Origin: Texas Phoenix palm phytoplasma
GTDB lineage: Bacteria; Bacillota_I; Bacilli_A; Acholeplasmatales; Acholeplasmataceae
DNA length: 64,000 nucleotides
Direction of reading: 5' to 3'
NCBI RefSeq assembly: GCF_005774685.2
Contig: NZ_VBRA02000009.1
Location: 122,782 to 186,781 of the forward strand
This document shows positions 1-8,730 of this stretch, piece by piece; the stretch's first letter is position 1; each line of letters opens with the position of its first letter. The translations under genes were made by a program, and so were the position numbers. Under the pieces are notes generated by a model. That model ran no database searches, was not told where the DNA came from, and saw only the letters and a list, made by a program, of their open reading frames with translations.

Positions 1-274
1 TTATGAATTAGCTCAAGATATAGAAAAATCTAGTGGTTATGAATGTAGAACTCAAGTATTAGGTCATATACAAAGAGGAGGTAAACCTACAGCAGAAGAT
101 TTTATTTTAGCAACTAAAATGGGAAGTTATTCTGTTGAATTATTAAATAAAAATATTCATAATTGTGGAATATGTATTCAAAATAATAGAATAAGGAATT
201 TTTCTTTTGAGGAAATTTTTAAAAATAAAAAGAAAATAGAAAATTTATATTCTATTTTTAATAAATTTTTTTAA
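1..274 (+). CDS. pfkA: 6-phosphofructokinase, C-terminal end (partial)
   Basis: This is the last 90 codons of ATP-dependent 6-phosphofructokinase, the glycolytic enzyme making fructose 1,6-bisphosphate. The gene begins before the window. Frame 2 reads open from the first base to TAA at 272-274. The segment holds the family's conserved block VLGHIQRGGKPTAEDFILA, in which the His-Ile-Gln-Arg-Gly-Gly stretch belongs to the fructose-6-phosphate site. It then has the typical MGSYSVELL helix and a C-terminal tail ending LYSIFNKFF. The next gene starts 32 bases downstream on the same strand. pgi, the preceding step of glycolysis, lies about 2 kb downstream. Identification rests on the motif and is secure. 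Confidence 0.93.
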   Translation, partial: YELAQDIEKSSGYECRTQVLGHIQRGGKPTAEDFILATKMGSYSVELLNKNIHNCGICIQNNRIRNFSFEEIFKNKKKIENLYSIFNKFF

Positions 275-306
275 AAAATTTTCAATTTTTAGAAAAAAAT
301 GTTTTT

Positions 307-1692
307 ATGGAAAAAAATAATAATTCAATGAATTCAAAAAATTATATTTTTAAAAATTTATTTATAATTGCTTTCCCTATAGCTATTTATTTATTATTTC
401 AGAATTTACAAGATTCTGTAGATCATTTCATAATAGCACGTTATAAAGTTGGTAATTCTTTTTCTAGTAATTTAGCTCAATTATTACAATTTCAAAAAAC
501 TTTTATAATTATTTCTTCTTGTTTAGGAACTGTTTCTGTTGTATTAATTTCTAGAGAATATAGTAAAAATATAAATAAATCTCGACAATATGCTTCTTTG
601 ATTTTTTTAATTTCTGTTTTTATAGGTTTGTTTTTGTTTTTTATTTTTTTCTTTGGCAGAAATTTTATAATATTAAAAATAGCTCGTATGTCTAAAGATA
701 TTTTAATAAAAGGCGCTCAATATTATAATGTAATGTTGTTTTCTTTTCTTTGTGTTATAATTAATTCTATTTTTATTAGTTTAGAAAGAATTAAAGGCAA
801 TAAAAAGTTTGTTTTATTTTTAAATATTTTAATAATATTTACAAAAATAGTAATTTCTTATTTTTTAGGTATATATTTTAAAGAAAAAATTACTATTTCA
901 CATTTATCTTTTTCTACTTTAATTTCTAATTTAATTATTACTATTATGGCTTTTTATTTTATGTTTAGTAAGGAAAATAATTTAAGAATTGAAATTAAAA
1001 ATATATCTTTTTCTAAAAAAATAATTAAAGAAATTTTTAAATTAACAATTATTTTATGCATTGGAAAAGCTACTTATTCTATGGGAAAAGTATGGGTTAA
1101 TAGCTTATCTTCTAGTTATTATGGTAATGATTCCGATATTATGTCTGTTATAGGATTAATTGCAGGTGTTAATGGTATTTGTTATTCTATTTCTAGTGCT
1201 TTTGATGAAGCTCAATCAGTTATGATTAGTAAATGTGCTGGAACGAAAAATTATAAACAATCCTTTAAAATTTTTTATGTTGTTTTAATTATAACTTTTT
1301 GTATAGGAATTTTAGGTTTTATGACTAGTCATTTTTTTGGTCAAGATATTATGTACTTTTTATATAAAAAAGATAAATTATCTTTTTCCAAAATAAATGC
1401 TTTTCAGGTTATTCTTTATTTTGAAACTACATCTTTATTTACTTCTGTTTGGGCTTCTAATATGTTAACATATATGACTTCTTTTTATAAAAAAGTTAAT
1501 TTTGTTTTATTTATGAATATTTTGCGTATTATTTGTCGTTTATTTTGTTTATTTATTTTTAATCAAATTTCTTTATTTTCCTTTTTAAGTGGTAAACCTA
1601 GTAGTTTCGGATTAAGCATTTTAATAAGTAATTTATTTGTTTTAATAATTACTTTTTTATTATTCATTTTTCAAATAAAGAAAAAAAAATAA
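307..1692 (+). CDS. MATE-family efflux protein
   Basis: A 461-residue polytopic membrane protein of the multidrug and toxic compound extrusion (MATE/NorM-like) family, expected to export cationic compounds in exchange for Na+ or H+. About 12 hydrophobic segments run through the protein. The N-terminal FPIAIYLLFQNLQDSVDHFI segment matches the usual first MATE helix (P-hydrophobic-QNL..-D), and an equivalent internal segment begins near residue 240, giving the two-lobe layout. Length is normal for the family. No clear Shine-Dalgarno precedes the ATG at 307, and an ATG seven codons in could be the true start. It follows pfkA by 32 bases and may be co-transcribed. The substrate cannot be told from sequence. 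Confidence 0.8.
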   Translation: MEKNNNSMNSKNYIFKNLFIIAFPIAIYLLFQNLQDSVDHFIIARYKVGNSFSSNLAQLLQFQKTFIIISSCLGTVSVVLISREYSKNINKSRQYASLIFLISVFIGLFLFFIFFFGRNFIILKIARMSKDILIKGAQYYNVMLFSFLCVIINSIFISLERIKGNKKFVLFLNILIIFTKIVISYFLGIYFKEKITISHLSFSTLISNLIITIMAFYFMFSKENNLRIEIKNISFSKKIIKEIFKLTIILCIGKATYSMGKVWVNSLSSSYYGNDSDIMSVIGLIAGVNGICYSISSAFDEAQSVMISKCAGTKNYKQSFKIFYVVLIITFCIGILGFMTSHFFGQDIMYFLYKKDKLSFSKINAFQVILYFETTSLFTSVWASNMLTYMTSFYKKVNFVLFMNILRIICRLFCLFIFNQISLFSFLSGKPSSFGLSILISNLFVLIITFLLFIFQIKKKK

Positions 1693-2342
1693 ATTAAAAA
1701 TTTTTTTATTAAAATTAAATTTATTCTTTTTTCTTATTAAAATTTCTAAATTTTTCTATCTAATGCAAACAGAAGATCTTTAATTTTTATATTAATTAGT
1801 GATATTAATTTATAATCATTTTGTTATTATATTATCATTATTACAATTATTAATTTTTTTGTTCTATTTGTTGTCAATATTTTTATCTTTTGCTAATTCT
1901 TTTGAAGAAGTTAAAATTTAAAAATATTGTCAAGAGGTAGTTTCGAAATAAATTAATAATTTTTTAATAATGATATTATATAAAATTACTAAAAACCTAA
2001 TAATTATAATATTTTAATTTAATTAACATAATTTTTATGATTTTTATTAAATATCTTAATGTAAAAATAAAATTATATTTTTTGTATAATAATTTTTTAT
2101 ATCTTAGCAAGATATTTTATTTTTTATAATTTTTTTGAAAATTTTTTATTTTAATGTTTTTAATTATGTATCTTTTTTCTTTGTTTAATGAATAACCTAA
2201 ATAAATGAAAGGTTGTTTTTTTTTATATTTTTTTATATTTTTTATATAATATATAATATAGTTGTTTATTTAATAAAAAATAATTTAATAATTAACAATA
2301 ATAAAATTATTGTTTTAGAATATTTTATGAGGTTTCATTTTT
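1693..2342. other. 650-base gene-free stretch with promoter and hairpins
   Basis: No convincing coding frame is present. The visible signals are a TATAAT box at 2085-2090, a 7-bp stem (ATATCTT/AAGATAT) at 2099-2116 followed by T-rich DNA, a second short stem with a T tract at 2193-2224, and a very A+T-rich stretch with TATAAT-like boxes at about 2241-2262 just before pgi. Most of the rest looks like decayed, featureless A+T DNA. Confidence 0.5.
2097..2224 (+). ncRNA. candidate short RNA or pgi leader
   Basis: Inferred transcript from the TATAAT box at 2085-2090 to the hairpin at 2193-2216 (AACCT/AGGTT), which is followed by a run of nine Ts. A second stem sits at the inferred 5' end (2099-2116). 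This could be a small RNA or an attenuated pgi leader. No known riboswitch or RNA family is recognised, so this is only a candidate. Confidence 0.2.
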
Positions 2343-3635
2343 ATGTCTTTTAAAATTGATTTTAAAGGTATTTTAAATTTTTTTGACTTTGAAAAAGAAA
2401 AAATAAAATTAAAACCGGCTATAAATAAAATTCATAATTTGTTACATTGTAAAAAAAAATCTGAATATACAAATTTTTTAGGATGGCTAAATTTACCTCT
2501 TTATAAAGATGAACAAGAAATTAAAAAAATTAAAGAATTGAAAAAAAAAAATTCTCATTTAGATGTTCTAGTTGTTATAGGAATAGGTGGTTCTTATTTA
2601 GGCGCTAAAGCTGGTATAGAATTTTTAAAAAAACCTTTTTCAAAAAGAAAACCTGAAATTATTTTTGCTGGTTATCAATTATCAGGAAATTATTTATCTA
2701 ATTTAATTGAATATTTAAGTGATAAAGAATGGGCTATTAATGTCATTTCAAAATCTGGTACTACTTTAGAACCAGCTATCGCTTTTAGAATTTTAAAACA
2801 AAAATTAGAAATGAAATATGTTATATCCGAAGAAGTAAAAAAACGTATTTTTATTACGACAGATTCTAAAAAAGGTAATTTATATCAAATGTCTTTATTA
2901 GAAGGTTATGATAGGTTTGTTATTCCAGAATCTATTGGCGGTAGATATAGTGTTTTAACTTCAGTAGGTTTATTGCCTTTTGTATTTGCTGGTTTGAATA
3001 TTGATTATTTATTAAAGGGAGCTAAAGCTGCTTATAATGATTTTTGTATTAATGATGTTCAAAAAAATTTAGCTTATCAATATGCAATCGCTAGATATTG
3101 TTTATATAGCAAACTCAATAAAAAAATAGAATTATTAGTTAATTATGACGATCAATTATTTTTTTTCTCAGAATGGTGGAAACAATTATTTGCTGAATCA
3201 GAAGGCAAAAAAGAACAAGGTATTTTTGTAGGTTCTTTGAATTATACTTCTGATTTACATTCCTTAGGGCAATTTATTCAAGAAGGAAATAAAATAATGT
3301 TTGAAACTATTTTAAATATAAAAGAAATTGAAAAAGATTGCATAATACCAAATATTACTAATGAATTAGATAATCTTAATTTTTTATCTGGCAAAAATTT
3401 TTCTTTAATAAATCAAACAATTATTAAATCTGTAAAACAATCTCATATTGAGGGATTTGTTCCTAATATAGAAATACAAATAGATAAAAAAAATGAATAT
3501 AATTTAGGTTATTTGTTTTATTTTTTTCAAAAATCTTGCGCTATGTCTTCTTTTTTATTTAATGTTAATCCTTTTGATCAACCAGGCGTAGAAGTTTATA
3601 AACGCAAAATGTTTTCTTTTTTAAATAAATTATAG
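2343..3635 (+). CDS. pgi: glucose-6-phosphate isomerase
   Basis: Cytosolic isomerase converting glucose 6-phosphate to fructose 6-phosphate. The 430-residue protein is of the short Firmicutes type. Visible motifs include VVIGIGGSYLGAKAGIEF (about residues 78-95), ISKSGTTLEPAIAFR in the phosphate-binding loop (about 136-150), IGGRYSVLTSVGLLP (the signature near 198-212) and the late SHIEGFVPN and QPGVEVYKRKMF blocks. A purine-rich site (GAGG) lies about 12 bases before the ATG. Upstream is a long non-coding stretch with its own promoter-like boxes, so pgi is probably transcribed separately from pfkA and the MATE gene. Nothing is missing from the active site. Confidence 0.96.
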   Translation: MSFKIDFKGILNFFDFEKEKIKLKPAINKIHNLLHCKKKSEYTNFLGWLNLPLYKDEQEIKKIKELKKKNSHLDVLVVIGIGGSYLGAKAGIEFLKKPFSKRKPEIIFAGYQLSGNYLSNLIEYLSDKEWAINVISKSGTTLEPAIAFRILKQKLEMKYVISEEVKKRIFITTDSKKGNLYQMSLLEGYDRFVIPESIGGRYSVLTSVGLLPFVFAGLNIDYLLKGAKAAYNDFCINDVQKNLAYQYAIARYCLYSKLNKKIELLVNYDDQLFFFSEWWKQLFAESEGKKEQGIFVGSLNYTSDLHSLGQFIQEGNKIMFETILNIKEIEKDCIIPNITNELDNLNFLSGKNFSLINQTIIKSVKQSHIEGFVPNIEIQIDKKNEYNLGYLFYFFQKSCAMSSFLFNVNPFDQPGVEVYKRKMFSFLNKL

Positions 3636-3735
3636 TAAAAATATTATTTTTTATAAAAATTTTTTTATGAAATATAAATTTTTTTGTTTTGTCAAAAAAT
3701 AAAAAAATAAAAAATTATTAAGGATAATGCAATAA

Positions 3736-4518
3736 ATGAAAATTTCAAAAAAAATAAAATCATATTTTATATTTTTATTTTTTTTTATTTTTTTTCTAAT
3801 AATAATGTTTTTAAATTATTTAATTCCAATATATCGTTTTTTTTGGTTAAAAAAAATATTTATAATTTTTATTGGTTTTTTTTTACTTGTTTTTGGAGTT
3901 TATTTTTTTGTTTTACCTGAAAATTTTATTGTTGGCGGATTAGAAAGTAATTTGATTTTTTTGGATAAAATTTTTTTTTATAAGACGAAAAAAAAGAAGC
4001 AAGAATATTTTTTTAGTAATAATAATAGTATTATTGTTTTTCGTATTTTAATTATTTTGTTATTTGGTTTTTTAATTGGTAATTTAAATTTTTTTATGTC
4101 AACTGTTATATTTAATTTTTCTTTTTCTTTTTTAATTAAAATATTTGAACATTACAATATTAAAAGAGAATTTATTATTCAAAAAATTCCTAATTTTATT
4201 CAAAATAATAAATTTTTAAAAATGTTTTTATATTCAATAATTATAGGTATATTTTTGGGAATTGGTTGTGGTTTAATTTTTGCTAATAATTGTTCTACAG
4301 GTGGAACGGATGTTATATTCTTATATATTCAAAATAAATTTAAGTTAAATTTAAAAACTATTTTATTATGTATTGACGGAATTATGATTTTGATTTCTTT
4401 TTATTTAGATTTTTTAAGAAACGAAAAAGAACGTAAAAGTGTTATAATTAAGTATATTTTTTCTTGTAATGCTTTTATTATTGCTATTTTTTTGATTGAT
4501 TTAATTCAAAAATTATGA
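3736..4518 (+). CDS. YitT-family membrane protein (copy 1)
   Basis: A 260-residue integral membrane protein of the YitT/DUF161 family, whose function is not established. It has about five or six hydrophobic segments. The family's glycine-rich motif is seen as LIFANNCSTGGTDVIFLYIQ near residues 181-200, preceded by the IGIFLGIGCG helix. The start is supported by an AAGGA-type site ending about 9 bases before the ATG. It ends in TGA, one of the genes showing TGA as stop. A paralogue lies at 47095-47805. Downstream are strong inverted repeats that probably terminate transcription. The C-terminal cytoplasmic DUF2179 domain of long family members is missing, as in the second copy. Confidence 0.75.
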   Translation: MKISKKIKSYFIFLFFFIFFLIIMFLNYLIPIYRFFWLKKIFIIFIGFFLLVFGVYFFVLPENFIVGGLESNLIFLDKIFFYKTKKKKQEYFFSNNNSIIVFRILIILLFGFLIGNLNFFMSTVIFNFSFSFLIKIFEHYNIKREFIIQKIPNFIQNNKFLKMFLYSIIIGIFLGIGCGLIFANNCSTGGTDVIFLYIQNKFKLNLKTILLCIDGIMILISFYLDFLRNEKERKSVIIKYIFSCNAFIIAIFLIDLIQKL

Positions 4519-4527
4519 TTTTAAAAT

Positions 4528-4611
4528 TTTATTCATAAAATATTATTATGAATAAAAAAAATATTATTAATAAAATTAAAAAAACTTTAAAATTATTTTT
4601 TTTAATTTTAT
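4528..4611 (+). terminator. two hairpins after YitT copy 1
   Basis: An 11-bp inverted repeat (TTTATTCATAA/TTATGAATAAA, 4528-4556) is followed by a second, 15-bp one (4570-4611, ATAAAATTAAAAAAA and its complement). Their position, between the YitT gene and the methyltransferase gene, fits transcription termination. Confidence 0.5.
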
Positions 4612-4638
4612 AAATTATAAAGAATTGAAAATATAAAA

Positions 4639-5364
4639 ATGATATCTTCTAAACAAAATTATAAATTTAAAAAATTAAAAAAACTTTTATTAAAAAAATA
4701 TCGAGATATACATCAAGAATTCATAGTATATGGAGAACATTTAATCGAAGAAGCTTTAAAAAGAAATATTGTTATTGAAATGTATTCTTCTTGTTTTTTG
4801 GAAAATAGTATTTTAATGAAAGAATTTTTATTTAAAGAATTAAATGTTATAGGCACACCTCCTTTTAAGATAGCTCTTTGTAAGATTTGTAATATGCCTT
4901 TGAAAAATAAAAATAATAATATTTTAGTTTTAGATGAAATTCAAAATCCTCAAAATGCTGGTGTTTTATTAAGAAGTGCTTGTGCTTTTAATTTTAATCA
5001 TGTTTTTTTTAGTAAAAATTCTGTAGATTTTTATAATGAAAAAACTATTAGAGCAAGCCAAGGAGCTTGTTTTAATTTATTTTTAGAAAGAGGAGATATT
5101 ATAAATTTTTTGGATTTAAAAATAAATCAGTCTTATAAAATTTTTAGTTCTTGTGTTTATGAAAAAAATATTAATTTAAATAAATTAAATTTAAATTTTT
5201 TTAAAAAAAATCCAAAAAGAATTTTAATAGTAGGTAATGAAGGTTCTGGAATTTCTTCAGAAGTTAAAAAAAAATCTCATTTTTTTTTAAATATTGAAAC
5301 TAATTTAGTAGAAAGTCTTAATGTTGCTGTAGCGGGAAGCATTTTGATGTATTTTTTAAAATAG
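4639..5364 (+). CDS. TrmH/SpoU-family RNA 2'-O-methyltransferase
   Basis: A 241-residue SPOUT-class methyltransferase that would methylate a ribose in rRNA or tRNA using S-adenosylmethionine. The N-terminal part (about 1-85) resembles the substrate-binding L30e-like domain of RlmB/TsnR-type enzymes (KFKKLKKLLLKKYR then FIVYGEHLIEEAL). The catalytic trefoil-knot motifs follow: motif 1 LDEIQNPQNAGVLLRSA (about 94-110), motif 2 ILIVGNEGSGIS (about 195-206) and motif 3 ESLNVAVAGSILMY (about 224-237). Length is typical. The exact nucleotide target cannot be assigned. It sits alone between putative terminators and the spx-like gene. Confidence 0.88.
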   Translation: MISSKQNYKFKKLKKLLLKKYRDIHQEFIVYGEHLIEEALKRNIVIEMYSSCFLENSILMKEFLFKELNVIGTPPFKIALCKICNMPLKNKNNNILVLDEIQNPQNAGVLLRSACAFNFNHVFFSKNSVDFYNEKTIRASQGACFNLFLERGDIINFLDLKINQSYKIFSSCVYEKNINLNKLNLNFFKKNPKRILIVGNEGSGISSEVKKKSHFFLNIETNLVESLNVAVAGSILMYFLK

Positions 5365-5560
5365 AAATTCAGTATTTTTATAAATTTTTATTGTATAACG
5401 AAAAAAAATACTTTACTAACTTATTTATTTAATTTTTGATTTTTTTAATAAAATTTGTTAGAATAAGTGTAATTTTGATTTGTTTTTTATTTATATATTT
5501 ATTATATTTTATTCATTTTTATTAAAAAATATAAAAAAAATAAGGAATAATGTTGTATAT

Positions 5561-6004
5561 ATGGTTTTAATTTATACTAATGCTCGTTGTGTTTCTTGTA
5601 AAAAAGCTAAAAAATGGTTAGAAATTCATGGTGTTAAATATAAAGAGAAAAATTTGAATAAATTTAATTTAAAAGAATCTGATATTGATTCTATTTTAGA
5701 CCATGAACAAATTGATTTTACTAATATAATTTCTACTCGTTCTAGAATTTTTAAACAGCAAAAATTTGATCTATTTTCCTTAAAAATAAAACAGATAAAA
5801 AGATTTATTATAGAAAATCCTAGTATTTGTAAAAAACCTATAATTTATGATAAAAATTCTATTGTTATAGGATATAATCAAGATGACATAAGAGTTTTCA
5901 TTCCTAAAAATTTACGACATTATATTATTAGAAATAATATTCACATAAAGAAACATAATTATGTCCAAATGATTAAAGAATATTTTAGTAAAATAAATAA
6001 GTAG
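5561..6004 (+). CDS. spx: Spx/ArsC-family transcriptional regulator
   Basis: About 147 residues from the ATG at 5561, beginning MVLIYT as in Spx proteins. An in-frame start at 5480 would add 27 hydrophobic residues not seen in the family, so I prefer 5561, with AAGGA at 5542-5546. Spx proteins bind the RNA polymerase alpha subunit and redirect transcription under thiol stress. The redox switch CxxC is present (CVSC, Cys10/Cys13). The family block IISTRSRIFKQ and the KKPIIYDKNSIVIGYNQDD segment (about 95-113) are also present, as in Spx rather than arsenate reductase. The C-terminal basic extension is slightly longer than in Bacillus. No obvious partner lies adjacent. Confidence 0.85.
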   Translation: MVLIYTNARCVSCKKAKKWLEIHGVKYKEKNLNKFNLKESDIDSILDHEQIDFTNIISTRSRIFKQQKFDLFSLKIKQIKRFIIENPSICKKPIIYDKNSIVIGYNQDDIRVFIPKNLRHYIIRNNIHIKKHNYVQMIKEYFSKINK

Positions 6005-6055
6005 TTAAATTTTTTTTCATTTCTTTTTTAATTAAAATATAAAAAGGATAAAAAA

Positions 6056-6099
6056 AAAATTACATTAAAAAATAATTACTTTTTTAATGTAATTTTTTT
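6056..6099 (+). terminator. Rho-independent terminator after spx
   Basis: A perfect inverted repeat AATTACATTAAAAAA / TTTTTTAATGTAATT ends in a run of eight Ts. It lies 50 bases after the spx stop and before the recombinase gene. Confidence 0.75.
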
Positions 6100-6184
6100 T
6101 ATTTGAAATTTTTTCTTTTTTAAAAAAATTTTTTTAAAATAATTTATTTTATAAATTTAAAAAAAAATAAAAAGTAGGAATTAA

Positions 6185-7129
6185 TTGTTTGATTTAATTA
6201 GTGAATTTGAAATTTTTTTAAAAATTGAACGTAATTATTCTAATTTGACTATTATTAATTATATTAACGATATTAAAGAATTTAAAAATTTTTTATTAAA
6301 AAAAAATATGTTATTTAATTTTGATTCTTTAGCGCAAGAAAATCAAGCTCGTTATTTTTTGGCTTTTTTAAATGATGAAAAAAAATTTAAAAATGTTTCT
6401 ATTATGAGAAAAATTTCTTCTTTAAAAACTTTTTATAATTTTTTATTAGAAAAATATAATTTTAATTTTAATATTTTTAAGTCTATTAAAGTAAAAAAAG
6501 TTTATAAAAAATTACCTAAGGTAATTTCTGATGAAGTTATTCAAAAATTATTTGATTCTATTGATGTTACAAATAATCTTGGTTTTCGAAATTATTTAAT
6601 ATTAGAATTGTTATATAGCTGCGGTTTAAGAGTTAGTGAATTAATTAAATTACAAATCAAAGATATATTTTTTTCTAATTCACAAATTTTAATACACGGT
6701 AAAGGAAATAAAACTCGATATTTGCCTTTGCATGAAAATTTAGTTACAAAATTAGTTTTTTATATTAAAAATATAAGAGAAAAATTATTATTAAAAAATA
6801 AAGAATATGATAATAAAAATATTGAAAAAAATTTTTTATTATTGAATTTTAAAGGAAAATGCCTTACACAAAGAGGAATCAGAGTAATATTAAATAAAAT
6901 ATGTAATTCTTTTTCAGAAAATTTTAAAGTTTCACCTCATATTTTGAGACATGCTTTTGCTACTATTTTACTTAATAATGGTGCTGATTTGCGAGTTGTT
7001 CAGGAATTATTAGGACATAAAAATTTAAAAACAACTCAAATTTATACTTATGTTTCTAATAAATTTTTGAAAAATAAATTTTTTGAAAATCATCCTAGAA
7101 ATTCTTATAAAAAAAATAAGGAGAAATAA
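6185..7129 (+). CDS. tyrosine recombinase, XerC/XerD-like
   Basis: A 314-residue tyrosine recombinase of the Xer branch, expected to resolve chromosome dimers at a dif site. The N-terminal SAM-like DNA-binding domain spans about 1-105. The catalytic domain has the complete set: Arg149 in SCGLRVSEL, Lys172/Lys175 in HGKGNKTRYLPL, His252 and Arg255 in SPHILRHAFAT, His278 in LLGHKNLKTTQIYTYVS, and nucleophile Tyr287. It is about 15 residues longer than typical XerC, in the linker around 200-215. The TTG start at 6185 is supported by AGGA just upstream. dut follows within 2 bases with its own AAGGAG, so the pair is co-transcribed. Housekeeping Xer is more likely than an integrase, because no element ends are visible. 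Confidence 0.85.
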   Translation: MFDLISEFEIFLKIERNYSNLTIINYINDIKEFKNFLLKKNMLFNFDSLAQENQARYFLAFLNDEKKFKNVSIMRKISSLKTFYNFLLEKYNFNFNIFKSIKVKKVYKKLPKVISDEVIQKLFDSIDVTNNLGFRNYLILELLYSCGLRVSELIKLQIKDIFFSNSQILIHGKGNKTRYLPLHENLVTKLVFYIKNIREKLLLKNKEYDNKNIEKNFLLLNFKGKCLTQRGIRVILNKICNSFSENFKVSPHILRHAFATILLNNGADLRVVQELLGHKNLKTTQIYTYVSNKFLKNKFFENHPRNSYKKNKEK

Positions 7130-7131
7130 TT

Positions 7132-7596
7132 TTGCATAATAAAGAAAAAATTTTTTTTCAAATTGTAAGTTCTTATAAAGATAAAAATATTAATTTACCT
7201 AAAAGACAAACTATGTTTAGTGCAGGATATGATTTTGAATCTGCTTGTGAAGTAATGATAAATCCTGAAGAAATTTTTTTGTTACCTACAGGCGTAAAAG
7301 CTTTTTTTCCTAATGATAAAGTTTTATTAATTTACGCTAGGTCATCTTTATCAATAAAAAAAAGATTAATACTTGCCAACAATGTAGGAGTTATAGACAG
7401 TGATTATTATAATAATGAAAAGAATGAAGGTCATATTTTTATTCCTTTGTATAATTTTTCAAAACAAAAGGTTTTGATTAAAAAAAACGAAAAAATTGCG
7501 CAGGGAATTTTTCAAAATATTTATTTCACTGAAGATGAATTTTCTATAAAAAATAAAAAACCAATTAGAAAAGGAGGTTTCGGTAGTACTAATTAA
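7132..7596 (+). CDS. dut: dUTP diphosphatase
   Basis: A 154-residue trimeric dUTPase that hydrolyses dUTP to dUMP and pyrophosphate, keeping uracil out of DNA. All five motifs are present: motif 1 AGYDF (31-35), motif 2 RSSL (70-73), motif 3 GVIDSDY (86-92, with the uridine-binding Asp and Tyr), motif 4 IAQGIFQ (122-128) and the glycine-rich C-terminal motif 5 RKGGFGSTN (146-154). There is a small insertion (NNEKNEG) after motif 3. The start is TTG at 7132, spaced normally from AAGGAG at the end of the recombinase gene. The linkage suggests coupled expression with the recombinase. Confidence 0.93.
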   Translation: MHNKEKIFFQIVSSYKDKNINLPKRQTMFSAGYDFESACEVMINPEEIFLLPTGVKAFFPNDKVLLIYARSSLSIKKRLILANNVGVIDSDYYNNEKNEGHIFIPLYNFSKQKVLIKKNEKIAQGIFQNIYFTEDEFSIKNKKPIRKGGFGSTN

Positions 7597-7628
7597 ATGT
7601 TTTAATAAATAATTAATAAAACATTTAA
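7593..7628 (+). terminator. inverted repeat after dut
   Basis: A 12-bp perfect inverted repeat TTAAATGTTTTA / TAAAACATTTAA overlaps the dut stop. The following DNA has only a short T run, so its efficiency as a terminator is uncertain. Confidence 0.4.
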
Positions 7629-7639
7629 ATAATAATTTT

Positions 7640-7672
7640 TAAGAAAATAAAATATGTTATACTAAAAAAGGT
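7640..7672 (+). promoter_or_regulatory. candidate promoter of the rpsB operon
   Basis: An extended -10 element, TGTTATACT, at about 7653-7661 lies about 175 bases before rpsB. The matching -35 is weak. The leader contains a short CTTAAA/TTTAAG hairpin just after it. This is the only good promoter-like site between dut and rpsB. Confidence 0.4.
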
Positions 7673-7833
7673 GTATCTTAAAATCGAAATTTAAGAATTA
7701 TAGTAAATATATGAAAATTATAAATAATATATATAAGAAAATAATAAATAAAGTAATAAATTTTTTTATAATGATAAAAAATAAAATTTAATTTTTTAAT
7801 TTGTTTATTAAAAAAAAGGAGAATATTTAAAAT

Positions 7834-8616
7834 ATGGCTGTTGTTTCTATAAAACAATTATTAGAATCAGGTATTCATTTTGGACATGCAGCTAGAAAAT
7901 GCAACTATAAAATGAAACCTTTTCTTTTTTCTTTAACTGAAGGTGGTGTTCCTGTTGTTAGAAATAAAATTAATATTATTGACTTAAAAAAAACTATTGT
8001 TTTTATTGACGTTGCTTATAAACAAATTGTTCAAATTGCTGCTGATGGTGAAAAAATTTTATTTTTAGGAACTAAAAAACAAATTCAAGAAATTATAAAA
8101 CAAGAAGCAACGAGATGTAATCAATATTATATTATTCAAAGATGGTTAGGAGGTATTTTTACTAATTTTCAAACTATTTTAAAAAGAATTAATTTTTTAA
8201 AGGAATTATATAAACAAGAAGAAGAAGGTTTTTGGAATCAATTAACAAAAAAAGAAGTTGTTAAATTGAAAAAGCAAAGAGAAAAATTAGAAAAATTTTT
8301 AGGCGGAATTAAAGAAATGGATAGTTTGCCTAAAGCTATTTTTGTTGTTGATATTCAAAAAGATTTCATCGCTATTAAAGAGGCTCGTAAATTGAATATT
8401 AAAGTTTTTGGTATTGTTGATAGTAATTGCGATCCTGATTTAGTGGATTATATTATTCCTGCTAATAATGATGCTATAAAAGGCGTAAAATTAATAGCTT
8501 CTATTGTGGCTGATGCAGTTATTGAAGGTAATAAATGTAGAAATTCTTCTAATGAAAAAAATGCATTAAATATTAATAAAACAAATAATATCAACCATAA
8601 TAATGTTTCAAAATAA
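7834..8616 (+). CDS. rpsB: 30S ribosomal protein uS2
   Basis: A 260-residue small-subunit ribosomal protein. Family signatures are clear: ISIKQLLESGIHFGHAARK-type N-terminus, ILFLGTKKQIQEII, the RWLGGIFTNFQTI block (about 106-118) and the ending AIFVVDIQKDFIAIKEARKLNI-type region with DSNCDPDLVDYIIPANNDAI. The last 25 residues are an Asn/Lys-rich tail beyond the usual end. AAAGGAGAATATTTAAAATATG gives a strong ribosome site. It heads the conserved order rpsB-tsf-pyrH-frr-cdsA, the standard Firmicutes/Mollicutes translation cluster. Confidence 0.97.
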   Translation: MAVVSIKQLLESGIHFGHAARKCNYKMKPFLFSLTEGGVPVVRNKINIIDLKKTIVFIDVAYKQIVQIAADGEKILFLGTKKQIQEIIKQEATRCNQYYIIQRWLGGIFTNFQTILKRINFLKELYKQEEEGFWNQLTKKEVVKLKKQREKLEKFLGGIKEMDSLPKAIFVVDIQKDFIAIKEARKLNIKVFGIVDSNCDPDLVDYIIPANNDAIKGVKLIASIVADAVIEGNKCRNSSNEKNALNINKTNNINHNNVSK

Positions 8617-8730
8617 TTAAGCAAGAATAAAAAAATAAAAAATAACGATATAAAAAAAATATTTTTTTAATAAAAAAATAAATTATTTTTGTTATTTTAA
8701 TATAATTAATAATTTACAAAGAGGAAAACA

